64,000 nt of DNA from Cepaea nemoralis (lineage: Eukaryota; Mollusca; Gastropoda; Stylommatophora; Helicidae), in the NCBI GenBank assembly GCA_014155875.1, contig JACEFZ010001360.1:183943-247942 (forward strand), in the 5' to 3' direction. Within the stretch, counting starts at the first letter, position 1. Every line of letters begins with the position of its first letter. The notes under the pieces were generated by a model. The model was not told where the DNA came from. It saw nothing but the letters and a program-made list of their open reading frames with translations, and searched no databases. This document shows positions 1 through 9,059 of the stretch, one piece after another. The position numbers were made by a program, and so were the translations under genes.

Positions 1-66
1 TGTGTTTACATTTCACAACTGTTTTTCTTTGTTAGTTTTTTGCATAATATTGAACATACCAGCAGT

Positions 67-151
67 CAGTGGAGGATCGGGGGCCCGGGGCAGTAGGGGG
101 TACCCATGTGGGTTTGTGCCTAGGGCACCAAGATGGCTTAATCCGGCCCTG
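67..151. mobile_element. hAT-like terminal fragment (tentative)
   Basis: The stretch opens with CAGTGG. Read on the minus strand, its other end begins CAGGGCCGGATTAAGCC, a motif I associate with the termini of hAT-type DNA transposons. It directly abuts the type C LINE remnant that starts at about 152. I see no 8-bp target duplication and no transposase, so this is at most a small non-autonomous remnant. Bases 1-66 hold nothing recognisable. Confidence 0.3.
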
Positions 152-196
152 CTTGTATATTACATTGTGGTATTTCGTTCTTATAATAATCTGTGT
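152..196 (-). pseudogene. Type C (RTE-like) LINE, piece left of the insertion
   Basis: This short piece matches the type C sequence around 17850-17890 and continues at 2168 once the intervening insert is removed. Its last 11 bases, ATAATCTGTGT (186-196), are repeated at 2157-2167, so the interruption is an insertion with a target-site duplication. Confidence 0.6.
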
Positions 197-433
197 GGGA
201 CGCAGTGGCGTTTCCAAGGCACCAGAGCCGGGTTATATACTGGCCAAGACCTATGCGTCCTCGTCGAGCGTCCTGGGCAACAGGTCCCTTCGGGGTCCTG
301 GCTAAAGTCAGTAGGATCGCCGATTCCTCCGAAGTCGGAGAGTGTCTGCCTGTACGGCAAGGAACCACCAGTTTGCATACAAATAAGCCAGACATGGGAC
401 AACGGATACTCACGCAAACCTCAGGTCCTGTAT

Positions 434-1500
434 CTTCTTTTTTCGTTCATCCGGAGTGTTTTTTCAGATGTGATTGCGGTGTGTCTGTTATGCGCCCTTG
501 GGCCGAAACCCGTAGGCCAACACATCGACTTCAGCGTGCTTTTTTGACCAGGTAGCATTCCTGGGAGACTCTCACTTTTGTGGTGCCCTCTGCAACCATG
601 CTGGCCAAGGTTGAACGGTCGAAGACAACGGTCATCCCTCAAAGGAAGGCAGGGACAGTCCATAGCATTTTCCGCCATCCAAGGTTGCTTCCATAGTTGC
701 AGGGCCGACACATAACGCCCTGGATCTGGGCTCACCGAGGGAGATCGTCACGTCCTGCTCATGGCTGCTTTAAATCCTCACTTCAATATATTGGTCACTT
801 CGTTTCCCCGGGTCATTCCCGCACAAACCAGACAGGTTTTCAGACGGCATCCACTCAGCGAGTTTTCGGACATGTGCTTGTCGTTGCGCCCATCAGAGCT
901 TTTCCAGGCACAACAGACATTCGGAAAACTACCCAGTCAGAGCTGTTCCGAACAAGAGCGGCATTCTGAAACTAGGTAGTCAGAGCTGTTCCTAGCACGA
1001 GAGACATTCGGACGAGACATTTCACTCGGACGTAATTGCGTAGTGTCAATTTTTAGTTTGCCACCCGTAGGACGACACTTCCGACTTCAGCGGACATTTT
1101 TTAATGAGGTTAGCCTTCCTCTGGTTTCGGGGCACGTTGGTCTGTTGTGATGTCGCTAACATCTCAGCTGGTCAAGATAGAACGACGAACGACATCGTGG
1201 TCGGCCCTCAAGGGAAGGCAGGGGCAGACCATGAGCATTCCCTCGCTATCCAAGGAGGCTTCCATAATTGCAGAGCCGGCACATATTGCTCTGTGAATGG
1301 GCTCACCCGAGGAGTTGCCACGTCCTGCTCATGGCTGCTTTAGTTCCTCACTTCCATGTGTTGGGCAACACGTTTGCCTCTGATCGCTCAAGCACACACC
1401 AGGGACGGTCAGAATGCGAGCGACACCCACTCGGTAAGCTTTTGCTTTTTGACTTCGGACCACGCAATAGGTTCGCTAGCCGTGCGTTCCATTTTGCGTC
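434..1500 (-). repeat. Two tandem units of type A 3'-UTR-like sequence (about 560 bp each)
   Basis: Bases 434-985 and about 1000-1500 are diverged copies of one unit. For example, CGTCCTGCTCATGGCTGC occurs at 751 and 1321, and CGTAGG near 511 and 1066, giving an offset of about 555-570 bp. Both match, in reverse complement, the region 23460-23800 downstream of the type A LINE ORF. Confidence 0.6.
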
Positions 1501-1769
1501 ATTGAGACGTTCTTCCACTTTTGTCTACACTCTCTATGAGTTAGATCGGCTGGGGCACTTTTTCGACTTTTTGTACTCGCTCACGAGGTAGGCTACTTGT
1601 GCTGCCGGCTCAGCACCTTACCTTCGTGCAGCGGTGAGCGAGAACCGGCCTGGCCCTCTCATCCGGGAATCTCTCATATCCCCCAGCCTTCGAACTTGTA
1701 TCAGACCTGAGCATGTAACTTGCTCAGTATCACGCCTTTAATTTTTCGTAAGGTGGATATCGGCCCGGC

Positions 1770-1840
1770 TCTCCGGTCCGGGGGTTTGTGGCTTAGAGGC
1801 GTTCAGCCACAGCCCTCGACATGGAGCCTTTAGTGTTTTG
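1770..1840 (-). other. 28S rRNA 3'-end-like segment inside the non-autonomous element
   Basis: On the minus strand 1805-1792 reads TGAACGCCTCTAAG, which is nearly universal near the 3' end of large-subunit rRNA. It sits as the loop of a hairpin (TGTGGCT/AGCCACA), just as the rRNA motif does. Upstream bases (GCTCCATGTCGAGGG) are reminiscent of the preceding 28S sequence. The resemblance is lost outside this short stretch, so this is a captured rRNA fragment at most, not an rRNA gene. Confidence 0.4.
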
Positions 1841-1962
1841 TCCGGACCAAGATATTCTGCCTTCGTGCGCCTGATTTAGATTTTAGACTGCTATCCTTAG
1901 TCTCACCTGCAGAGCAGCAGGTTGTGTCTCTCTTAGTCTGGTCCCTATCCCATGAGCCGTTC

Positions 1963-2053
1963 GATATGTAGTTTTCACCCATCGGCAAGCACATGGGGTC
2001 AATGGGACACGCAAGCTCCCCCACCACGGCAAGGTGGAGACACATCGGGGGAG
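1963..2053 (-). ncRNA. Candidate HDV-like self-cleaving ribozyme (copy 2)
   Basis: Read on the minus strand, the first seven bases CTCCCCC (2053-2047) can pair with GGGGGAG (2022-2016). A 3-bp stem ACC/GGT with the 7-nt loop TTGCCGT lies directly before that strand. A second helix can form between GATGTGT (2046-2040) and ACATATC (1969-1963). This order (P1, P2, P3, loop, P3', P1', then P2' downstream) is the HDV-like double-pseudoknot topology. P1 differs in sequence from the copy at 19022 but keeps its pairing. P4 and the catalytic cytosine are not assigned. Confidence 0.45.
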
Positions 2054-2156
2054 AGGTCCTGTATGACATCACACTGATGTTGGACAACAGGATGCCTTCA
2101 TCCAACATACAGAACTTCGCGTTGGAGCTTAAGCCAATGAACACAAGCAAGCAAGC

Positions 2157-4186
2157 ATAATCTGTGTCTTTTTACAATTTAATTCTAACCCCAGTTGTTC
2201 ACTGTGTGCAACAACCGCATCTACTAATTGTTGCAGATCCTGCTCATTGTCTGCAATCAATACTGTAATACTGTATCATCTGCATATCTAATGTTATTGA
2301 TGTTTCGTCCTCCAATGCTGATTCCATTTATATCTTCTACATTTCTGAAAATATTTTCACTGTATAGGGAAAAAAGATCTGGAGACATTACTCATCCCTG
2401 CCTAACACCTCTCTTAATAGGCTGATATTGACCCACTTCATTATCAATACTTATAGCAGCTTGTTGTTTCCAATATATGTTTTTTTTTAAAAGTCTAATG
2501 TCTTTACCATCAATTTGTAGATCTGCAAGCATATCCATCATGTTGACATGTCTAAATCTATTGAAAGCCTTTGTGTAGTCAATAAAGCAAAGATGTATAT
2601 CCTTGTTTTCTTCTATAGCCCGTTTTGATCGAAGCATATACACAGCATTTACTGTACCCTTTCCTTCTTAAAACCCACATCGTTCTTCCCCTATTTCAGG
2701 TTGTATTTTCTTCCTCACTCTTTGCATGATAATTCGTAGCAAAATCTTTGTGATGTGACTCATTATACTGATTGTTCTATTTATCAGTATTTTTCCATAT
2801 TTTGCAGTATCATATAATGTGTTTAGCAGTCTGGTGACTTGATCTATTCCATATTCTTCTAAAGCTTTAATCATTACTGTTGTGATGTTATCTGCACAAG
2901 GAGCCAACCAGCTTTCATATTTTGAAGAACATTTCGAACCTCCATCTACAAAATTAGCAGTCCATTATTAAATTGAATATCATACTTTTCCTCTAGTTAT
3001 CATCATAAAGGTTTTTCACATAATCTGTCCATACATGTAGAATCTGATCTTTTTTTCTATTATGGTTTTGCCATCTTTAGTTTTTAGACAGCTTGCTGAT
3101 GCACTTGTTCTTTTATTAGTAAGTTCCTGAATTCTTTTGTGCACTAATTTGGTATTTTGACTTGTGTTGTTTTTCAATTTCTAAGCAATTTTTCTCAAGC
3201 CATGCTTCTTTTACCTTCTTACATAATATTCTGACTTGTCTGTGAATTTCTTCATATTTGGGGGAATTATTTTTGTTGAGTCTTCTTGTTTCCATTAGGT
3301 GTAAAATTTCTTCAGTCATCCATTTCTGATGACCCACCTTCTTTAATTTTGGAATAGTTGTTTCTGCAGCCAAACTGATTGAATTCTTCATTTCCCATTC
3401 ATCATCAACATCCTGGAATAGGATCTCTAGATCAGACAATGCATCAAATCTGTTCTGTACTTCTATGTTTAATTTGTTTTGTATTTCCTTGTCATTACTC
3501 AATGTACACAAGTCATATTTAGTGTTTCCTGTTATATACTTGACTTTCTTTAACTTTATCCTCAGTGTTCCTGTAAGTAGTCTGTGGTCACTTTAATCAT
3601 CAGCACTGGGAACTATTTTTGCTATTGTTAACGCATTTCTAAATCTTCTGCTAATCAGAATGTAATCAATCTGGTTTCTAGTCCTGCTATTAGGACTCCT
3701 CCATGTCCATAATCTTCTAGGGTATTGCTTAAACCAGGTGTTTCCTACAATCATTTCATGCTCTTTTGCCCACTCTACAAGTCTGTATCCTCTTTCATTT
3801 CTCTCTCCTAAACCATAGTTTCCTACTGTGTATCTATCACCTTGATTTCCTACTTTTGTATTGAAGTCCCCTATTATGATGTTTATTTCTGAATTTTTAC
3901 ATTTCCTTAAAGCAGACTCTATGTCATTATAAAATTCCTCTACACTATCTTCATTAGATTCTCCTGTTGGGGCATATACTTGAATAACATTTATGCTAAA
4001 AGGTCTGCTGCTTAATTTAACTAGTAGAACTGTCTGACATGGCCCAATATCCTTGAACAGATTTTGATGAATTTTGCCGGTCCAAGATAATTGCTACCCT
4101 CCTTTGTCGATCTTCTCCTCCAGAATAAATAACCTTAAAATCTTCATCTATCTTGATGCCTGCTACTGTCCATCTCGTTTTGCACA
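2157..4186 (-). pseudogene. Type C RTE-like LINE, endonuclease to RT, decayed
   Basis: Read right to left, the piece encodes an APE-type endonuclease, then a linker, then reverse transcriptase, with no RNase H. The endonuclease part (about 4186-3540) shows IYSGGE, VYAPTG, IIIGDFN and NQIDYIL, and an SDHR motif preceded by an in-frame stop near 3592. The linker ORF is at 3116-3511. RT fragments at 2643-2907 and 2392-2643 contain FIDYTKAF and GVRQG; RYADDTVL lies at about 2255-2310. Several stops and frameshifts make it inactive. The layout and the motif GGRNINNIRYADD fit RTE-clade elements. The left end continues at 152-196 beyond a nested insertion. Confidence 0.75.
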
Positions 4187-4187
4187 T

Positions 4188-4465
4188 CAGTATTGAAATA
4201 ATTGATTTTGCAATTGTAAAGGGAGCTATGTGTTCTTCGTTATTTTTTCTTTTCAATATTTCACCTGTCATTTTTAAGGCCTTTGTCTCTTCTTTGAGGT
4301 TATTTGAGAACTTTCCAGTTGCCATTGATTGTGTCTTCTTTGCTATATATGTTTAGATTCAGGAGAATCCCTATACTTTGTGTTTGCTGATCCATCTATA
4401 TATGCATAGGTCTAGGTGCTGCTTGGGCAATGTTTTTCTTTGAATAAGTCAAGACAATTGCGCTC
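4188..4465 (-). pseudogene. RNase H fragment of a type A-like LINE fused to the type C endonuclease
   Basis: The minus-strand ORF starting at 4325 reads ATGKFSNNLKEETKALK, closely matching the RNase H of the type A LINE (ATGKFSSNFKAEVGALK). Upstream, 4465-4330 gives CPSSTPTHAYIDGSA, matching SSNWTHAYTDGSA. At about 4187 the same reading frame passes without a stop into type C endonuclease (CKTRW..IYSGGE). The join is therefore an insertion or recombination junction between two unrelated LINEs, not a real gene. Confidence 0.7.
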
Positions 4466-5702
4466 TTTTAAAGATTGACCTGGGTTCAAGGTCAACACAG
4501 CCTATACTGGGCAGCAGGAAATGTCGGAAGAAATGGTGGATATTATGAGATCACATCACCCAAGTGCCGATTTGTCTATAGAAAAAGGTGACTAGCACCA
4601 TATATGCCTCAAGGACCAGGAAAAGATCTGAATTTTTCAAGTCAAGATGGCTGATGTCATTAGAGTTGCATGTTTTGTCTAAAGACAACAATCCTAGAAT
4701 GACTGTATAACAGTGTTATTTTTTGACTGATTTTCTAAGGTTACACAGGGTTTTCTGTCAGCACATTGTTGAAGAGTCACTTAAATCATGTTGGAAATAA
4801 ACAATTTACAAGTGTGCTTTTTGTTGTGTTAGCTTTAGAATTAGTCATTCAGCACAGAGAGGTCAAGGTGGTCCCATGACACAGACTGCTTTTTGGGATA
4901 TGAAGCTGTCACATATACAAGGCCATGGCATAAAGAGGTGGGGTGATCAGTTCCCTTCCTTATTTCTTCCTCTCAGACAATTCTCAAAACACTGAAAATT
5001 GTCTGGCACCTCAGGGCCGTACTTGTTGGACAAAGTAATGCTGTCACTGCTGAGGACTGAACCCAAAGCCACGTTGTGGGCAGGCAAGCAAACTAACAAC
5101 AAAGCCCTAGTCTTTCAAAGGGCCACATATAAAATCATTTATCTTAAATACAATACACCATTTCCCATCAGCCGTTGTCATCGTGGTTGATGTCAAATTA
5201 GTGGTTTCACCTGGGTTGTTATTCATGTTCTACTTTTCTTGTTGGTTCTGGCATGCCTGTAGAATCCAACAATCTAATACTGATACATCGTGGGTGTTCT
5301 TGTCATTGGATATATCAATGATAAATGTAAAGGTACTACTGGCTGGTTGTTGCCTTTAGGATAATGGCTGTTCTGTCAAACTCAAGTCAATTTGTCTTCA
5401 CAAGTTTAAAAGGGGCTAAAAGGATTGACTTTAATTACCGAGGTTTTCTGTATAGCAGCTAGCTGCATGCCAAAAGCATCACACAGAGCATGAGTTCTCG
5501 GAAAACACTGCACTAGCTAACCAAATAACGGAGTCCAAACACAGGACCTTCTGAGTACGATCACTGGAATACCAGACCAGGCATGTGCTCTTTTCAATTA
5601 TGTCATTTGGCCAAGGTGTTTTAGCAGTTATCCTTTTTCTACCAATAACTGTTTACATTTTAAGCTGTTGTTTGTCATGTTTGGAAACATGCAATTAAAT
5701 TA

Positions 5703-5706
<4 letters not shown>
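4466..5706. other. Non-coding spacer with SINE remnants
   Basis: No supported gene. Around 4985-5125 the minus strand contains GCTTGCCTGCCCACAACGTGG followed by GGGTTCAGTCC, which resembles a degraded tRNA-derived SINE head with a B box. A second weak B-box-like sequence lies near 5530-5550. The rest is unassigned. Confidence 0.35.

Positions 5707-5795
<89 letters not shown>
5707..5795. repeat. (AT)n microsatellite
   Basis: About 89 bp of uninterrupted AT dinucleotides. It lies just beyond the 3' end of the adjacent minus-strand type D LINE fragment. Confidence 0.95.
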
Positions 5796-5799
<4 letters not shown>

Positions 5800-6256
5800 T
5801 ACATACATTGGCACCTTGCCATCTTGACAGACGATAGTTTGTGCTTTAAAAAGGCATAATAATACCTATGGAGGTAGCGAATGTGGCTGATAAGGCCAAT
5901 TTGCACTGTAAATGTCCGTTAACAGTGGGTGCATGTGAACACGTGGTCATTTCGACCATCATGTACCATCTTACGTCTCACACGCTCAGTGTGTGACTTA
6001 TCTGCAATAATTTTCTCCTTTGTCTTTATTCCATTTCTGATGTTTGCCCTCCATGCAACACGTTCAGCGGCGACTTGCTCCCAATGTGCATTATCAATGC
6101 CTGTATCAATCATGTCCCGCTTACACACATCTTTGTATTGTAGTAGAGGCCGACCATGAGATCTCTTACCAATCTGTAATTCACCAAAAAAGATGTCCTT
6201 TGGTATTCTACCATCATCCATCCTCCTAACATGTCCTATCCATCTAAGTCTACAAA
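5796..6256 (-). pseudogene. 3' end of a type D LINE (RT C-terminus with C2H2 finger)
   Basis: The minus strand encodes LRWIGHVRRMDDGRIPKDIF through FTCTHC, near-identical to the C-terminus of the type D LINE at 63570-63968. A nonsense change follows CTHC (GAA to TAA, about 5919), so the C2H2 finger is cut. The remaining finger residues are still readable in the next ORF (IGLISHIRYLHR, 5700-5906). A (TA)n run flanks each side; the LINE sequence is 5'-truncated at 6256. Confidence 0.8.
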
Positions 6257-6358
<102 letters not shown>

Positions 6359-6626
6359 GATCATGGAAATTATTTCTAAGATACAGATACAAACATTACA
6401 ATATTCTCACTTTGCTGTTGTGTGCACTTTCTGTGGATCTTTAAATGACCCATTTGTGTGGCTTTATAAAAAAATATAATACTTGGAAAAACTTCTGTCC
6501 TGTGAGTGATAACTTTTGGGGTTCTATAAATGACTACTTGTTAAGAGTAGCGTCCACATTCGCATTTGCGAGCACTATCAAGACAAGTCACCTGAACAGT
6601 CAAGAAGCCTGATACGGGGAAGGACA

Positions 6627-8266
6627 ATGGCACGTTGCAAGACCAACACCAAGAAACAACAGACACAGAAGATGTGCAGCGCGGGAGCCACAAAAACCAT
6701 AAAGAAGACGACCATGGAGAGCCTGCCTGCGAGCTGCAACAAAGAACCTGAAACTACAGTTACTACTGAAGCCACCATAAGGTAGACCGTCGACAATCCA
6801 CCACAGACAAGAGCCAAGTCTACAGAGAAGGAGGAGAAAGACACCAGAGCCGGAAACGCCGACTCAAAAACGGTCAGATGGGTTGTCAAGCGGATTCAAG
6901 TGGAACTGTCAGACGAACAAATTCAGAAGCAGCTGCAAGAAGAAAATATTCACATCAGAATCTTGAAGGCGGAGCTGATCCTTACGTACACAAAAATCCC
7001 TACAACGCTAACGGTGATGACGACTGAGGGCAGCGAGATACCACGCCAGGTATCGATAAACCAGAAAATTCAACAGCCTGAGGATTCATACCAAGGATCA
7101 CCAAGATCCAGATGCCAGAGGGCCAGCCACAGTCGAGCAGCATGTCGCAGTAAGACGGAAATCTGCCGGTACTGCGCCGATCGCCACGTCTCCAAGGAGT
7201 GTCTGCTGGCCAAGCTGGACACGAACTTCCGAGCACCCAACAGCAAAAGAAAGTGCGCCAACTGCCTGGGCAAGCATGGAGCAAGATACTTGGGCTGTCC
7301 ATACCTCCAAAGACACAGAGACGTCTTAAAGTTCACCATCACCACAAAGACTCCATATAAGGATGCAATGCGGAGGTGTGAGACAGCCACGTGCATCTCA
7401 CAAGCGGAAAAAGCACAACTGCAAGACTGGATAGATGAGCTAAAGAAGTAAATCAAGCTGCTTCAAACACCGGCACTGACCAGTGACAATGAAAAGCTGC
7501 TTGCTGAAATAAAGGATATCCAGCAAAACATCAAGCAAGAAGTGGAACATATGGCCGAGATGAAGAAGGAAAACGAAGAAATGCTACGCATCATTAAAGC
7601 AGAGAGAGAGAGAGAGAGAGAGAGCTGCTGAAAGCTGAAATGGAAGTAATCCAAAACAAACCAACAGAAGCCATACAAGAGAACACAGACAAGCCGCAAG
7701 GCAAAACCCAACAAAAGACAGAACCGAAACAGCAAGATAAAGACAGCAGCCCAACCATGACGCCCGAGAAACTCAAGGGGAAACCAATATCCCACCAGAC
7801 ATCTGAAGAAAACCAAGATGAGTACCCTAACGACAGCATGGAATGGCCTTGGGCATCTACCTTGGAGGAGTGCATAGAATCAGCAAAGAAATAGGAACTC
7901 GGGCGCAAGGAATTCAGAAGGCGATGGGAAGAAAAAGAAGCCCAAGAAACTCAGGGGGAAACAATAGAATACCCTGAGGTACACTATGACAGTGAGGCCA
8001 ACCTCGAGTACTATATAGATGACAGAGAGATCGTCCCATGGCTGACCACAGAGGAAGAAATTGAAAGACAGCAAGAACTCAAACGCGAAAGTGAAAAAAG
8101 GCGCAAGGAGGAAAATAACATCGAAAAGCTTCTACAGAGAAGACAAAAAAGGAGGCAAGAATACCAAATGAAAAGTCCTTATAAGGACTGCAACCAGTCA
8201 AGCCAGACACCTTCACTAACAAAAGAAACCACCAGAGGAGACAGGCACAAAAGAGTCACCGACTAA
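6627..8266 (+). pseudogene. LINE ORF1 (gag-like, zinc knuckles), disrupted
   Basis: A frame opens at ATG 6627 and runs to 7451. It has one in-frame TAG at 6783-6785. Two zinc-knuckle-like motifs follow at about 7160-7200 (CRYCADRHVSKEC) and 7255-7300 (CANCLGKHGARYLGC), as in gag-like ORF1 proteins of Jockey/I-type LINEs, which bind nucleic acid. After the stop at 7449 the same frame continues with a charged coiled coil. At the GA-repeat near 7600 the frame shifts into the one holding 7640-8266, which has another stop at 7892. The C-terminal part is acidic and lysine-rich. No RT follows. A second copy of the C-terminal half is at 29904-30352. Confidence 0.65.
7600..7624 (+). repeat. (GA)n microsatellite inside ORF1
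   Basis: About 12 GA units within the coding part of the ORF1 remnant (Glu-Arg repeats). The reading frame differs before and after it, so a change in repeat length probably caused the frameshift. Confidence 0.8.
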
Positions 8267-8450
8267 CCCCCCAGCTGATGTCACAGACACAAAAGCCAAT
8301 ATAACCAGTCCGGGTCAGGACCAACTCGTAAGAGCGTACAAGACAGAAATAGGACTAAACACCCACAAAAACCATGGATCTCAACAATAACCAACGCTGA
8401 GGAAGCAGGTTGAATGAGACCGAATTTGGAATTTTTGTTTTTGGAAATTG
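8267..8450 (+). other. 3' end of the ORF1-only element
   Basis: Downstream of the ORF1 stop the sequence stays similar to 30120-30352 and ends in both copies at TTTGTTTTnGAAATTGGA. Flanks then diverge: copy 1 returns to the duplicated segment, copy 2 to its host SINE. This marks a shared element end before any endonuclease or RT sequence. Confidence 0.5.
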
Positions 8451-8704
8451 GAGCAATGCCTGTATGTATTTGTCTCCTTAAAGTGCCATTTTCCGTAAAT
8501 CTGGAGGCAATTAATCACATCTGTAAGGCTTTTCTATTGTATGTTTTCTTTTCTGTCTTTAAATAGCTACTTATTCTTAAGTTAAATACACAAAAAACAA
8601 TACTTTCAACAATTTCCTCATCATCAGTTAATGATTCTTTGTCAGCACAACAAATACATAATTTCCAGTTAAACAAGAATCTTAGTTTTTTCACAGACAT
8701 ACAA

Positions 8705-8710
8705 TTTATT
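8705..8710 (-). terminator. Candidate polyadenylation signal of the coiled-coil gene
   Basis: The minus strand reads AATAAA about 260 bases past the stop codon at 8971. The stretch between (8711-8970) has no better ORF and is conserved in the second gene copy, as expected for a 3' UTR. Confidence 0.4.
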
Positions 8711-8970
8711 GTTCAACAATTTCCTGCCTTCCCCATTCAGAAAATCCAAATTGATCATTCTGTGAATCCATCATGACATCAGCCACACCCTGATGTTTAA
8801 TTGACTCTGCCCGGCTCATCAGTTTCCCTCAGCTGCACAAAACACACATCTCCAGTGACATAAGCCATCTTGGTTATTTCCAATACTGTAAGTCATCTTG
8901 ATTGTCTCTAGTGCCATAAGCTATCTTGATATGATGAGTTGGTGTAACCATTAGGTAAACATCCCGTTCC

Positions 8971-9059
8971 TCATGTTCCGTGTACTGAGAGGTGTGTATC
9001 ATTCTCTTTAAGTTCAGCATGTGAGTTTGTGTAACACAATTGCACATTTGAACTGGTAG
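8971..9059 (-). CDS. Exon 7 (terminal)
   Basis: 89 nt, acceptor CATTTCAG|CTACC, stop TGA at 8973-8971. Encodes ATSSNVQLCYTNSHAEL and on to VHGT. In the second copy (42850-42798) the acceptor is kept but a TAA comes 12 codons earlier. Confidence 0.6.

Larger units (their letters stand above)
434..2053 (-). mobile_element. Non-autonomous type A derivative with ribozyme-like 5' end
   Basis: The element reads on the minus strand and is bounded by an 11-bp direct repeat, AGGTCCTGTAT (423-433 and 2054-2064). Its first base falls on the first pairing position of a fold shared with the full-length type A LINE at 19022. The next 170 bases or so (2053 to about 1880) also align with the type A 5' leader, for example the shared blocks AGGGACCAGAC and ACCTGCTGC. 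The 3' part resembles the type A 3' UTR (23400-23840) in two tandem units and ends in a GAA-like tail at 434-440. No endonuclease, RT or RNase H is present. The arrangement parallels trypanosomatid pairs such as ingi/RIME, in which a short element keeps the ends of an autonomous LINE. That it moved using type A proteins is an inference. Confidence 0.6.
197..2156 (+). mobile_element. SINE-like insertion (about 330 bp own sequence) carrying a nested element
   Basis: The segment is flanked by the direct repeat ATAATCTGTGT (186-196 and 2157-2167) and interrupts the type C LINE. It ends on the plus strand in AAGC repeats (about 2144-2156), as a retroposon tail would. Without the nested element at 434-2053 the unit is only about 330 bp and has no ORF. 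A compact hairpin (CCGATTCCTCCGAAGTCGG) lies near 323-341. I cannot identify clear A and B boxes, so the SINE class is open. The order of events is type C LINE, then this unit, then the inner element. Confidence 0.55.

Noticed and set aside
2..555. ORFs of 120-181 codons at the window start
   Set aside because: They run across the hAT-like piece, the SINE-like unit and the inner element boundaries; no domain and no consistent frame.
4470..4510. Inverted AGGTCA half-sites (TTGACCTGGGTTCAAGGTCAA) as a nuclear-receptor element
   Set aside because: A single palindrome in SINE debris without a nearby gene start; no support for regulation.
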